Numbered from the stretch's first letter, positions 11,186 through 24,587 are shown. The stretch: 64,000 nucleotides of DNA from Nyssa sinensis (GCA_008638375.1 CM018051.1:32461740-32525739), one strand, 5' to 3'. Translations and numbers: made by a program. The notes: a model not told the origin generated them from the letters alone.

Positions 11186-14100
11186 TGGCACGCCCCGAAT
11201 TCCCGACCGAACCCGAGGACGCGATTGAAGGAAACAAAAGAATAAAATAAATAGACGAGTAAATAAATAAATAAATATTTAACGAATTTTAACTAAGTTT
11301 AACTAATATAGATACCAGCCTATTCCACTAACATAACTATACATCCATCAATACACATACATTCCTGCTTTAAAAAAATTTCGGCAGAACCTCCTTTGTT
11401 TTTCGAACCTTTTTCCCCCTGATAATCACAATGCATCATATAACATCATATATATACAAACAGTCACAATCCATCCTCACTCGATGGCCATAACTTTATC
11501 AAAGTTAAATATACATCGCCTACTTATACAATCCATCACGTCTACTCCTACATTTAAACTAAAAGATCACAAATTCAATACCTATTACAATATACAATGC
11601 CATTTCCATTCTTTTCATAAACACATCAATCTTTTATAATATCAAAATACGCCCCAAGGGCCCAAATATTCTTCCAAATTTATTTCTTCTCCTTTCTCCA
11701 AGACTTCATCAAGTCCCGCGTACCAGGATGCTTTATCTGAAACCTGTGCCCACGAATGGGTCAGCGCCAACATGCTGGTATGGTATGGTACAATACTAAT
11801 GCAAGGAATAAAATTAAGTCGTGGCATGTGCAAGTGTACATGTATATCTACATGCCTCCCTAATCATTCATACAATATAATGGCAATATACAAACTACAC
11901 ATCTGTATAAAACCCTATATCACGTTCACAAATTCATCAACACAATGCACAGGCAACATGCGTGACACACCCATGCATCTCAATGTCACACCCATGTCTC
12001 GCTTCACGGTTCTTCCCCGTTGGCATGCAAGTACCAATATATGTCTCGCTTTACGGTCCGGACCCCGTAGGCTTGCGAGTACCTAATGGCCAATTTTGGG
12101 TTTTTCACCACAAGATCTGCACCCTCATAATGCACCAGCACCTCGTGCTGACCCACACTATGCTTTCAAGGAATCACACTATGCTAATATGCCATGATTT
12201 CATCATGCAATAATACAGTCCAAATGAAACGTCACTTTCATAAGCATATGTAACATACTTTAAATAATTCATCACAATGAAGATCAAATCACAAGACTTC
12301 ATTCACAATGCTACGTGTCATGCTCGATCAATCTCAACACTTATGCAAATCCACATGTCACAATATCAACAATCCTTCTCAAACATAAATCACATGGGAC
12401 GAAAACTGAAGAAGTAAATCACAACCCCCAAATAATCATAAAGAACATGGAAACATATAAACAATCCACTCAAAGAAGCAATCATTCCTATGTGATCTTC
12501 TATCAGCAGACAAGCACAAAAAGCATTCAAGCAATATACACATCAATCCTAATTTAATTCTATTCCTTACTTAGTAAAGTACCATACCTGATCGGGTTAT
12601 CTCAACCCCAAGAAGCTATATCCACTAAGTAGTCCAATCAACTGATGAATGACTCAGTCCTCCTACTGTAGCTGTTTAGAGAGTCCTCGCCTTTCTCTTC
12701 GATGTTCCTAAAACCATAAAATGTAACTCAGTTTGTTGGTTACTTGCATGATGCTATTCATCAAATTTTATGTCTCTTTATGTTTGGTATTTCTTTTACT
12801 CAATTAGGCTTCACCATTGAATCCGGAACGCCGAACAAGGTCGGTTCAGGCTTTCGCAGAATTCAATTTGGACATTCGGGCTAAAAAGGGCAAAACTGTC
12901 ATTTTGCACCTTTTTCGGGTCTTTTCATTTCTCGGGACCCCGTCTTGTAAAACGGATCTCACAGTTGAGTCCGGAATGCTCGACATAATAAAATTTCACT
13001 ATTCTTTTATTTTAATCGGAGTCCGTTGGACTATTTTCTGACTCAAGGGCATTTTGATAATTTCTCTTTTTCTAATGAATTAAATTAATATTTAATTAAT
13101 TTATTCCTCTGGTTGATTCATAATTAACTATAATTTTTTTGGCATAATTAAAATCTGACAAATTCTATTTTAATCTGCCCATAATTTTTCCAATTCCAAT
13201 AAGTTTCTATTTTGTTTTTCCTGTACATTTTCATTTTGAGCCAATCATTGGATAGCTTCTCCTTTTCAACCAAACACTTCCCGAACTCAAATCTAAAATT
13301 TTATCCATACAGTAATATTGTTAGGCAGTTATCTGAATGGTTGAGTTGGGTCGGACTCAACCCGGTTTGGCCCGAATAAAATACAAAACTCAATCGTTAA
13401 ATTCTGTTCGGATTATTTTTCTGTATTCCCATTTGATCTAAAACAATTTCTATATTTAATGAAATCCCACAATCAATTTAATTATTCATGTTTCTAAAAA
13501 TCCAAGACTAAAGTTTAGTATTTTACCATGTTGTTTCGCGTTTCTTCACTCCAAATTCATCCGGTTTGCCGCGCTACTGCCGCAACTCATCTTGCAACAA
13601 CAACAGTTCCTGCTGTTACTGCATTCCCTAATTTTTCAAGATCTGCTCCAATTTTCCTCCCATATCTCCCCCTGCCGCAGCGTCTTGATGTTACTGCAGC
13701 TGTTGTCCCACTTGCAGCAACTCAACAACACCATTCTGAACCCCCATCGCAGCTGCTGCTACACGAATTTCCCAACAGCCGCGACATATCTCCCCTAAAC
13801 CGCTACTACCATCTCTACGGCTACACAGCACCACCACAAACACACACTGCACAGCGTAGCACACGCTGCATCTGTGCAGCTCTGCTGCTGCTGTTCCACT
13901 TGCGGCACCGAACAGCAGCTCCTGCTGCTTCTATTTTCTTTTCTAAATTTTTTCTCCTTTCTCCTTACTAAATCTGCTGCTTAGGGAAATCAATAATTCA
14001 AACCCGAAGCCTTCAAAAATCCATTCTGAACTTTAAAGAAACTGGGATGGAACTTGAACACCCACCACGCAACGCTACTGCTGCTGGATAGCAGCAACCG

Positions 14101-14483
14101 CTGTTGCTACTGCCATCCCCATCACCTATTTTGCACCGCTACACACACACAGAGTAACAGCAACCGAGCTCCAACAACACCGTTCACCAACTACACAACA
14201 CCACATTCACATCTCAAACCAACCCAAGCCACTCCAACCGAAATCCACACACATAGATAAATAGATATATATATATATATACACAAATATATACTTGCCG
14301 CAGCTCCGCTTGCCACGATTCGATCAGTGGCGTTCCTACTTCGTGAATCAACCGAGCCAACAAAATCCAACCCAATCCAATTCAACCGACTCTACCATTG
14401 CTCCTCAATTCCCTCTGTTCTCAACTGAAACGGCAGGAACAAGGGAAACCTACAACCCGCAACATCCACACAATCCCGAACTA

Positions 14484-14522
<39 letters not shown>

Positions 14523-15159
14523 TCGATCTCTTCCACCATCATCGTCATCACTTTCTCATCTCACCGACCATCGCAAAACCCATCTACTCTCGATCCGAAC
14601 TCTTGCCTTCTTGGTCGATTTCTCTGGTTCCCATGATACTGTCCGTCGTCCACCATAGCCACTGAAAAAACCACAACATCACAGCCCCAAGAAAGCCAAA
14701 ACCCATCGCCACTCCGTCGTTCCCACGCTTCGATCCCCCTCGCGACCATCGCCGCCTCACTCACTTTCCTTTCTCTCCTTTCCCTTTTCTTTCTCTCTTT
14801 TTCTTTTCTTCCCCCTATTTTTCACGCGACCTCCCTTGTTTCCCCTTTTTCTCTATCTCACGGTTTCTTCTTTATTTGCTCTCTACACTCAAACACACAC
14901 CTCACAGTACACGCCACTCCCAAGGCTGCCGACACCCACCTGATATATCTCCCTTTTTTTTTTTTTTTTTTTAACTTACCATATTAAATATTTTATAAAT
15001 AATTTTATGCCACAAAATATTATAAAATGCTAGTAAATTTGATATAAAGTCGGGCCCAATTTAATTATTTATTTACCAATATTGGATATCGTTCGGGTCC
15101 CATTTTATATTCCCTATATTTTATTTTATTATTATGTTTTTTTTTTTCAAGTCTCTACA
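11186..15159 (-). mobile_element. Solo LTR nested in the Tekay integrase
   Basis: The 3974-bp element starts TGGCACGCCCCGAA and ends AGTCTCTACA, with a perfect 5-bp duplication, GAAAC (11181-11185 and 15160-15164). It interrupts the integrase codons just before the second catalytic Asp (VSIVS / DKDPRFTAQF). There is no internal region, primer site or coding sequence, so it is a solo LTR. It shares the core modules (about 12813 and 12961) with the host element but has a different promoter-proximal end, rich in CAG/CTG-containing sequence and TA repeats (13530-14900). Orientation is inferred from the TGTCACGCC-type terminus. Confidence 0.92.
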
Positions 15160-15164
15160 GAAAC

Positions 15165-16343
15165 AATGGACACTGGAACCCTATGTAGTCGCATTATCTC
15201 TCGAATGTACAACCTACTGAGAACGTCTGATGAGTCGGTCGCTCTAATCTGTAAGAAATGGGCGGACTTCGTCAACCTGTCCACAATAACCTAAACTGCA
15301 TCATGACCCCTCGACGGCTTCGGAAGACCCATCACAAAATCCATGGTAACGTGCTCCCACTTCCACTCGGCTACCGGCAACGGCTATAGCAAACCTCCAG
15401 GCCTCTGGTGCTCAGCCTTCACCTGCTGGCACGTGAGACACCTAGCCACAAACTGTGCCACATCTGCCTTTATCCCTGTCCACCAATACTGACGGCGCAG
15501 ATCATGATACATCTTAGTGCCCCCTAGGTGCACTGCTAGGCGTGAATGGTGGAAATCTCTAAGGACGTCAGCCCTAAGAGACTCTGGGACAAAAACTCTC
15601 CCCCTGTATCTCAGGCCAAGATCAGAATGAACTGTCCACCCCTCACAACCCTCGACACTAGCAACTCGGGCTCTAATCTGCTCTGCCTCAGTATCTTGCA
15701 ACTGTGCCTCTATGACACTGGTCAAAAGGGTAGGCTGTACACATAAGCTGAATAGAGTGGCATGTCCCTCAAACTCAGCAAGGTCCAAATCAAACTTGCC
15801 AATATCCCTCATCATCTCCCACTCCCTAATGGCAATACTGGCAATAGTACTCCTCGACCTCCTATTGAGCGCATCAGCCACCACATTAGCCTTTCCTAGA
15901 TGGTACTGAAGGTCAAAGTCATAATCCTCCATGTACTCCATCCACCTCCTCTGTCGAAGGTTCAGGTCCTTCTGTGTGAAGATGTACCTGAGGCTCTTAT
16001 GATCAGAAAATACCTCGAACCTCTCCCCATATAGGTAGTGCCACCAACTCTTAAGTGCAAAAATGACGGCAGCTAACTCTAAGTCATGTGTGGGGTAGTT
16101 CCACTCATGGCTCTTCAACTGGCGAGAACCGTAGGCTACCACTCTACCCTCTTGCATCAGCACACAACCCAACCCCTCTCGAGAAGCATCACAGTATACA
16201 GCATAACCCACTCCCCTCTCTGGTATGATCAAGATAGGTGCTGAAGTCAGTCTCCTCTTTAGCTCCTGAAAGGACTGCTCACAGTCATCTGTCCACAGAA
16301 ATCTGATGCCCTTGCACGTCAGACGAGTCATCGGCGCGGCAAG
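15165..16343 (-). pseudogene. Tekay RNase H and integrase N-terminal part (decayed)
   Basis: The open stretch 15387-16331 encodes RNase H ([18 protein letters not shown], later [19 protein letters not shown] and SDHKSLRYI). The integrase zinc-binding region follows ([20 protein letters not shown] ... [16 protein letters not shown]). The catalytic core begins downstream with EWKWEHVTMDFVMG, the TMDF Asp being the first of the DDE triad. Stops at 15384-15386 (an expected CAG as TAG) and 15291-15293 (an expected TGG as TAG) interrupt it. The core is then split by the solo LTR at 15159. RNase H removes template RNA and integrase inserts the cDNA; this copy can do neither. Confidence 0.9.
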
Positions 16344-16346
16344 TCA

Positions 16347-17018
16347 GGAGAAACTCTCCACAAATCGACGGTAATATCCAGCTAACCCCAAAAAGCTCCG
16401 AATCTCAAATACACTGCTCGGTCTCTCCCAACTCATGACAGCCTCAATCTTGGAGGGATCCATAGATACCCCTCCAATGGACACAACATGGCCTAAGAAC
16501 TGTACCTCCTGAAGCCAAAACTCGCACTTCGAGAACTTGGCAAATAGGCGGTGCTTCCTCAAAATCTACAATACGGTCCTCAAATGAAATGCATGCACAT
16601 CCTCAGAAGGCGAATATATCAAGATGTCATCCACAAACACTACCACAAACTGATCTAAGTAGGGACTAAAAATGCGGTGCATCAAGTCCATGAACACCGT
16701 AGGGGCATTCGTCACACCAAAGGGCATAACCACAAACTCATAATGGCCATAGCGAGTGCGGAAAGCTGTCTTCGCTATATCCTCCTCCCTGACCCTCAAC
16801 TGGTGATAACCCGATCTAAGATCAATCTTCGAGAAACATCTCGAACCCCTCAACTGATCAAATAAATCGTCAATCCTCGGCAATGGGTACTTATTCTTAA
16901 TAGTAACCCGGTTCAGCCTCCTGTAATCCACACATAACCGCAGTGTCCCATCCTTCTTCTTCGCAAACAGTGCCGAGGCACCCCATGGAGAAGTGCTAGG
17001 ACGGATAAACCCCTTACT
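16347..17018 (-). pseudogene. Tekay reverse transcriptase (decayed)
   Basis: Conceptual translation gives [56 protein letters not shown] and the catalytic FVDD box in [12 protein letters not shown], followed by [20 protein letters not shown] and [12 protein letters not shown]. These are the ordered RT motifs of Ty3/gypsy polymerases. Stops at 16566-16568 (an expected CAG as TAG, between ILIYS and KFSKCEF) and at 16344-16346 (an expected CGA as TGA) break it. Each is explained by one C to T change. The metal-binding Asp pair in the FVDD box is kept. Confidence 0.92.
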
Positions 17019-17723
17019 CTACAAATCTGCCAGCTGCTCCTTCAGCTCTCTCAACTCAGCTGGGGCCATGCGGTAGGGTGGAATGGAAATAGGTGTAGTG
17101 CCCGGAATGAGCTCTATGGTAAACTCTACCTCTCGCCTCGGTGGTAGACTAGTCAAGCTGTCCGGAAAGACATCCAGAAACTCGTCCACTACCGGTGGTA
17201 ACACACCCTCTATGGTCTCGCTATCACCTGCAATCAAACTAGCCAACATGTAACTGTGCCCTCCCCAACTCCTCGAGTCGTATAAGGGCGGTGCTAAGGA
17301 ATCTCCACGGTCTCCTGTGAAGTGAAAACAATCTCCCTCGGGAGTACATACTATCACCCTCCCTCTATAGCAGTCTATGCTTGCCCGGTAAGTAAATAGC
17401 CAATCCATCCCCAAAATAATATCAAATCCAGTCATATCAAGCACAATGAAATCGAAAGAAAGGGTACGATCAGCTATCTCTATAGAGCAACCTCTACAGA
17501 TCCTCGACAATACCACACTGCCCCCGACTGGTGTGTCAACATGCAAAGGTGGATCCAACCGATCTATATCCAGCCCCAATGTCATGGAAAGCATGGTAGA
17601 AATGAATGAATGTGATGCATCTGAATCTATCAACACACTGGCCCATGAACTGAATACAAGGAATGTACCTCTAACCACTGACGGTCCAGATGTAGAAGCC
17701 TCTGGGGTGGCCACTGCATACAT
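17019..17723 (-). pseudogene. Tekay aspartic protease with altered active site
   Basis: The open stretch of 234 residues carries the retropepsin-like core VLIDSDASHSFIS, the flap-side IADRTLSFDFIVLDM and ILGMDWL. Its C-terminal end (REVEFTIELIPGTTPISIPP) leads into RT. The active site should read D-S/T-G; here residue 35 is Asp (codon 17619-17621, GAT for an expected GGT), so the protease is probably dead. The terminal stop, TAG at 17019-17021, stands where a CAG is expected before SKGFIRPS of RT, so gag-pol was once continuous here. The enzyme would process the Gag-Pol polyprotein. Confidence 0.88.
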
Positions 17724-18173
17724 TCGGCCCTGAACAGTCTGACCCTGCTTGCCTCCTCCTCTCTGCCCTTACTGGCTTCCTCCCTTAGGCACGAGAGCTC
17801 TGACACTCAGCGCGGAGGGTGCAGGCTGATAAATAGGTGCTGGGGGTCTATAGTCTGACTGTGGCTGCGGTGAGGGCACCTGTGCATGCTGGTAGTACTG
17901 GGGTCTCTGTGAGCTCTAGGAGGTCTGTCCCTGAGGGCAGTTGGCCCTTACATGGCCAGGCTGGTGACAAGTGTAGCAGATCTGGGGAGTCCTCCAAGTC
18001 TGACTCTGTGGTGGTGGAGGAAACGACCCTTGACTGGATCCGGTCCCCTGTACTGGGCTGGGGCCCCTCAAAGGGAATCGGCCCTCTTGTGACCAGGCTG
18101 TCCGCACATGTAACATGAGGAAGATCTCTGTGATCCCCCTCCTCTAGAAGTAGATGGTAGAGTAGGTCGGGGA
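17724..18173 (-). pseudogene. Tekay gag C-terminal part with two zinc knuckles
   Basis: The minus strand encodes two CCHC knuckles. The upstream one, near 18075-18115, reads CYMCGQPGHKRADS, where the fourth ligand has become Ser. The downstream one, at 17935-17980, is intact as CYTCHQPGHVRANC (C-X2-C-X4-H-X4-C). They are now in different frames, with a Gln/Pro/Ser-rich spacer between them. Zinc knuckles bind the element's RNA during packaging. The stretch between the second knuckle and the protease has further stops. The left part of gag is displaced by the solo LTR at 18179-21564. Confidence 0.85.
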
Positions 18174-18178
18174 GCTAG

Positions 18179-21100
18179 TGTGATATCCCGACCCGAGATA
18201 CGACACGTTTACCGAGGCAAGTCGACTAAATAGCATAACCTGAGCGGTTTTAAGCTCTATGTTAGGGTATTTCATGGAAATGAATAAATGGAAACTATAA
18301 ATGATGAAGTGTATAACCAGTGCCGGGCAACGCCCGAGCACCCCGGGATATTGCATCGTAATGCGTGCATGAACGCATTTCCATGCACGACCATATTTCA
18401 CATACACATAGTACGTCAAAATTCAGTGTATGCGTACACTGTCATAAATGGATATTTGTGCACATATATGGATATATTCTCACGTATAAGATATGTATTG
18501 ATATGTGTGTAAATAAATACATAAGGTATAATGTATAATGTGTATATATATGTATAGGTATACAAAATACATGTATATATATATATCTAAATGGAAATAT
18601 TAAAGAAAATGAAAAGGCAAAAGAGAAAAGGGGCTGCATGTGCACCGTGACCAGTGAGTATGTCACTGTGTGTATGTGTGTATGTGTGCTGTGCGGCTGA
18701 GAGGGAAGCACCAAGGCCACCGACCTTGGTGCAAGTAGATTGTGTATATATATATATATATATATATAGCAAGCATGGTACGTGGGTGATGGAAGATCAA
18801 AGGGCGGTTCACGGCAGTCAAGAATGACTGCAGGGAAGAGAGAGAGAGGGAGAAAGAGAGAGATAAGCTAGAGAGAGAAAGAGGTCGTGCGGTGTATACA
18901 TATATATATATATGTGTGAGTCGTGTTGGCTAAGAAACAGAAAAGAGAGAACATCAAAGGCACTGAAAAGGAGTAGAGGAAAAGGGAGAATTGGAAACGA
19001 GAGCAAGAGGAGTTCTAAGGGTCACTGCGAGCAGAAATCCAGAAAAATTGGTAAGTTTTATCAAGCTTTTAAATTTCTGATTTCAAGCATGAAGCTGAAT
19101 TTTATTGATAGGGTCTTGAAGAGGATGAAATTAGAAAAATATAGCAAAAAGAACCATGTTGAACGGTTGGGAAATCAGTGAGAAATGTCGAGTTGCAAGT
19201 TTCATAGATAATCTGGGTTCCATGAATTTTATGCTTAAAACTTGGTTTTTATAATGAGGAAATGATCCTCTATTATACAGGAAACATCTAGGATAAAAAT
19301 TGAGTAAAAACCGTGCCTTAACAGTCACGAAATTGAGAAGGAAGGAATCGGACGGAGTTGAACAATTCACTATTCGTGGAGATGGGGAGAGTCTTGGTGC
19401 AAGCTGAGGCTAGGGTTGAGATCCTTGAAGGGAAAGGAATGAAACTGCATTGAAAACGAGTTTAAAAATGAACGGAATGAGGTCACCGTCACCGGAGAAG
19501 GTGACGGAACCCTAATGCAGGCTCACTGGAGCATTGGGGAAGACGACCGTAAAGTCGGGGGCCATATCGGGTTAAGACGAACCGGGTCTGGGTTCAGGTC
19601 GGGTCGGTACCCGACCGGATATGAATGGGGCATGAAACTGTGTCGTTTATGTTTGGATTTTAAATGGATTTTGGGCTGTTTGGTTGCAGGGATAATAAAT
19701 AGAAATTGGGTTTGGGGTTATCCAAACCAGGGATAGAATAGGAAGGGGGTTTATTGTAATCCGGTTCTATGAATTGAACTGAACCGTTTGGTTCAGTGAA
19801 GAACCGAACCGGTTAGGGTTTCTAAACAGTGAACCCACTGGTTCAGACCACAACTTTGAGTATTTACACTTTGACCCCTAATGTTTTAGGAAATGTCACT
19901 GTTGCCCAAATAGGAAAATTAATTAAATATTAATTTTTACAATAATGCCCCTATTTCAAATATGGGTCAAACGAAGTCCAAACGATGCAAATGAATAGTC
20001 AAAACTTATTATCTCAGATGTTCTGAGTCCAATGGTGGGGTCCGTTTTATGAGATGAGACCCTGAAGGATAAAATACCGTAAAAGTGCAAAATGACCATT
20101 TTGCCCTTTTTAGTACAAAAGTCCAAATAGAATTCCGCGAAAGCCTAAACTGAATTTCTTTGGCGTTCCGGACTCAATGGTAAAGTCTAAAATAGTATTT
20201 GAAATACTTATGATAGAAAGGCATCAAATTCGATGAATAGCATTTATTCTGAAACGTATTCACTGATATATAGGAAACCCCAAAGGCAAGGGTACACTCA
20301 CGGATTTCTGAGATAGAATCACGATAGAGGTAAGTAAATTCCCTTTCTCTTCTATATGGTGTTTCCAAGCCAAGTTTATTCTCTTTACTGCCAAACTTGT
20401 ATTCTTGAAAGTACCTCACATTATTGCTATCCACAATGCGATATTGTTCTATCTTGTGGACATTGATTGACTGCTATGTCGTTGTTATCATGTTGAACCA
20501 TGCCTTGAAAGGCTTGCTACTATGTCTTTATTGTGAACCATGCCTTGAAAGGCTTACTGCTATGTCTTTACTGAATATACGATATTCCATTTTATACTTC
20601 TATGGAATTATGAATAATCATGATATGTTATGAATACGGGATTTGTGCTCAGTCACAATATCCATCCGATGCTTTCTGTATTAACTGGAGACCTAAGGGT
20701 CAAGTACATGAATGGACAAGTGGCAGGAATGAATTCCTCGAAGGCTTTCCACCGGTAATTTACTGGCATTTTCATTGCATTTCCATTGGCATTTCATTTA
20801 CATTTGCATTGGCATTTTACCTGAGAACGGAGTAAATGCATCTCCTAAGAATTGATATGATTACGTTATTGAATAACACTATTCCTTATGACTTATCTTA
20901 AACTGAGAAGACACTCTTCATTGAATTGATTGTGATCGGTTTATTGTGGCAGTACTTCTTGTTATTGTATTGTTGTTAAGAGATTCATGTTGATGTTGTA
21001 TCCATTACTCCTAATTGAACATTGTGACTTATTATTCATTGGCCTTCATGGCAACTGTTCTCATTGGCTATCACATCATCTCCTTTCTTATGATTGGCTA

Positions 21101-21564
21101 TCATAATCTTGTTCGTGGATTTGTATCTTATCGATACCAGTGTCGGAGATCTGTTTTTACTTGCTGAGCTCTCGTAGCTCATTCCACCCCATTTACCCCC
21201 ATTTCAGGTAATGACGTTGCAAGACCCCAGTAGGAGTCTGAAAGCATAGGAGGACATTTTGAGGAAACGTATCAGTCTATGTTTTAGTTCTCCCATGTAT
21301 TCACCACCCTCGGGTGCTGGTTACGTTTGGTTCTTATTTTGTTTATGTAGAACCATATTATGTATTGTAAAGACTTCCGCTAACATTGTGTATTGAAAGA
21401 CTTCCGCTGATGTACTATTACTAATAAGACTTCCGCTGTTATTATTTTGAGGTTTTAGTACTTTGCATATTAGTACTATGATACAGGAATGGAAAAAGTA
21501 GGGACGGCCTTCGGGTCGGTCCCGCGACACGAGATCCGCATAGGGTGGGTTTCGGGTTGTGACA
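18179..21564 (+). mobile_element. Solo LTR nested in Tekay gag
   Basis: The 3386-bp element begins TGTGATATCCCGACC and ends CGGGTTGTGACA, with a perfect duplication, GCTAG (18174-18178 and 21565-21569). It has no primer site and no pol. Its orientation is opposite to the surrounding Tekay element: the GTGACA end, the LTR 3' end, is at the high coordinate. Internally it has TA/TG repeats (18540-18920), the family core sequence on the opposite strand (about 19900-20190), a repeat of about 57 bp containing GAACCATGCCTTGAAAGGCTT (20493-20575) and repeated GACTTCCGCT near the end (21370-21440). No coding sequence is recognised. Confidence 0.92.
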
Positions 21565-21569
21565 GCTAG

Positions 21570-22591
21570 TGACTGGAGGGGTCCCTGTGGCGCCTGTGTG
21601 AAAGAAGAAAGAGCTTGAGACCTCTTTCACGGTCTCCCCCCAGTACATGTCAGTGTAGGCATAGAGGGCTGTGTCGAGTGTGTCCTGCCCTGGGCTCGAG
21701 ACTCTCTAATCTCCCTAAGGTCAGCCAACTCTCTCTCCACTCTAGTGGCCCTCATCACTGCCTCCTCGTAAGTATCTATGATGTGGCCTGCTAGCCTCTC
21801 CCTGATGGAGGTCTTCAGTCCTAGAGGAAATGGTAAACCCTCAACTCCTCCCTCTCAATAATGTGTGGGGCGAACCTCCCTAATGTAGTAAAGTGAGACT
21901 CGTACTGAGTCACTGTCATGTCCCTCTGAAGAAGTGCCTCAAACTCCTTCCTAAATCCAACCCGGGCGGTCGTTGGAAAATACTGGTCATTAAACATGGC
22001 CACAAATGCATCCCATCTTTCCCCGAACCTACTGATCCTCCCCGCGGTTGCCTTCCACCACTGATTCGCCAACTCTGTGAACTGGAATGTGGCACATCGG
22101 ATCCTCAAGTGCGGCTTGACAATCCCCTGGGAATCCAGGATCTTGATAATCTGATCCAACCACTCCTCAGCTACTAGAGGATCAGGCTGCCCGGCAAATG
22201 AAGGTGGTCTCATCCTCTAAAATGCCTTCATCACGAAGGAATCTCTAGTCTCTCCTCCTGCGGCCTTGGCCTCGGCATCAATAGTCCTGGCCTCCTGTAT
22301 AGTACGGAAGCACTCCTGTATAATGGCCGCCAAATCTCTAGTGCCGATAGTCTGCTCTACCTCCTCCACTAGAGCTGGTACAGGAGCAGGTGCGGGTATA
22401 GGAGCAGGAGCTGGAGCGATAACCTCCTCAGCTGTGCTGTGGGCAGGCGCAACAGCTGGAGCAACAGTCTCGTCTACTACAACCTGTGGAGGTGCAGTAG
22501 CTCTAGGTCTGCCGCGTTGGGGCTGGGCAGCAGCCCTGGGCCTACCCCGTCTAGGTGGTCCTGTCCTTGCAGGAGCTTTCCATGGCGACAT
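21570..22591 (-). pseudogene. Tekay gag, N-terminal part (decayed)
   Basis: The ORF starts at the ATG 22589-22591 with a basic Arg/Pro/Ala-rich leader and a Pro/Ala stretch. The capsid-like Retrotrans_gag region follows (MRPPSFAGQPDPLVAEEWLD, FQFTELANQWWKA, FNDQYFP, FRKEFEALLQRDMTVTQYES). A TAG at 22217-22219 replaces an expected CAG. A frameshift near 21840 moves the continuation (LKTSIRERLAGHIIDTYEEA) into another frame. Gag forms the virus-like particle. The remaining part of gag continues at 18173 after the nested solo LTR. Confidence 0.9.
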
Positions 22592-22928
22592 GAGTCTACA
22601 AGTTCAAGAAAGCAAATCTCAATACTACTCTTCCACATTCGGGCATAAGCATTAAGGGGGTTTCAGTCATGTTCTTTCCCACACTTACAATTAACAAATA
22701 GTACGTATAGCACGTCATAATGTACACTTAATCAATTTCCCCATATCATATATGTCATGCATTTTAACATAGCATCAATCAACACATATTCATAACAGAT
22801 CATGCTTCAAGCGTAATTAACCACATAACATATAAAGTCCTATTACATGCTACTAACGGTTCACACTAAGTCTCTAGGGTCTCATGGTGTTCAACGACAC
22901 CCCACAGTCTTTAGGTATTCAAACCTAT

Positions 22929-22940
22929 GCTCTGATACCA
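22929..22940 (-). promoter_or_regulatory. Primer-binding site, initiator tRNA-Met type
   Basis: On the minus strand the sequence is TGGTATCAGAGC, three bases inside the right LTR. It is complementary to the 3' end of plant initiator methionine tRNA, the usual primer for minus-strand DNA synthesis in this class of elements. Confidence 0.93.
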
Positions 22941-24587
22941 CGTTGTCACGCCCTAAATTCTAGCGAACCCGAGGCGCGACTGTCGAGATAGTAAATAAAA
23001 TAAAATAAAGGATAACTTAAACAAATTTAACCAAGCATGCATCCATTACCATCAATACATCAAAATAACATGAATTATATCTCATGAATCCATTGTTCAC
23101 ACGTCATTTGGGCTTAAGCCCTTACACATCAAAATATGCCTCCAAGGGCCAAAATTACTCCAAGTGCAGTCTCCTATCAAGATGTCACCAAATCTCAGGT
23201 TACGGGGGGCATCCTCATCTGTAATATGGTGTCCCACGAATGGGTCAACTCAACTGCTGGTATGATAGAGTGCTAATGCAAGAAACAAAATTAAGGACGT
23301 GGCATGTGTAAGTGTACATTTATCTCTACATGTCATGCAATGTCATCCATGCAATACATGATCAATATGCATGACGCACCCATGCAAACTCTATGCCACA
23401 ACCATGTCTCACTTTACGGTCCTTCCCCGAAGGCCTGAGTCACCTTGTTCTCACTTTACGATCCGTCCCCATTGGCATGAGTACCATGGCCGATTTTGGG
23501 TTTTTCACCATAGGATCTGCACCCTCATAATGCATAGCACCCCGTGCTCAACTCACACTATGCTTCAAGGAATCACACTATGCCAATATGCCCAGATTCC
23601 ACCATGCAATGATATGATCTTAACGAAACAATTTATCAATACATGAAGCATGCTTTAAGTTATGCATATTCTACTTAAAGCAATAATCAAATCAAACAAC
23701 TCAGTCCCCAAGTCCACATATCATGAACAATCCATCTGATCACGTGCTTGGTTTTCACATTCATCATCTTAACAATTCCATTAAATCACACACCATGATA
23801 ACACATAGAATACACATATAGTCATGGCTCACATCTATCGTTCAATCAAATATTCAGGAAGACAATAAGAAACACATAGGCATAGAACCAATCAACAATA
23901 TAGCAATTACTCCTAAACTCAATTCTAATTCTTACTTAGCAAAATACCATACCTGATGGGTTGATCTCAACCCTAAGATGTAGTGCTCGCTGGGTGGTGG
24001 AACTAACAATGATGATGCAGGAGATCAAACCTCCTTCTCCTTGCCCTTTGATGTCCCTAAAATTACACAATATAATTTAGTCTATCTCTATTTGAATTAT
24101 GCTATTCATCAAATTTTATGTCTTTATTTTATTAGTTTCTGTTTTGCTAAATTACGTCCTACCATTGGGTCCGAAGCGTCGAAGAGAATAGGTTTGGGCT
24201 TTTGCGGAATTCAATTTGGACGTTCGGGTTAAAAAGGGCAAAGCTTGTCATTTTGCACTTTTACGGGTTCCCATTTTCCGAGACCTCTCCTCGTAAATCG
24301 AACTCCATGGTTGAGTCCGAAATGTTCGAGATAATAAGATTTTACTATTTGTTTATTTAAATCGGGTTTTGTTTGACTGTGTTTTGACTCAGGGGCATTT
24401 TGGTAATTTTAAAGGGTTCCACGGGTCTTTTATTTTTCGGGACCTCGTATAGTGTCACAAAGCTCACCATTGGTCTTAGTAGGTCCAAAATAGTTAGAAA
24501 ATATATAAGGCTTGTCTCATTTGGGCGTCGGACCATTTTAGAGCATTTAATTTAATTAAATATATTTAACACATAAAACAGAATAAG

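Noticed and set aside
13528..13971. 147-codon ORF in the solo LTR at 11186-15159
   Set aside because: Its Ala/Ser/Leu-rich composition comes from CAG/CTG-like repeats in the LTR, a second frame is open too, and no domain is recognisable.
22266..22655. 129-codon plus-strand ORF rich in Gly/Ala
   Set aside because: It is a shadow of the Pro/Ala-rich start of the Tekay gag on the minus strand.
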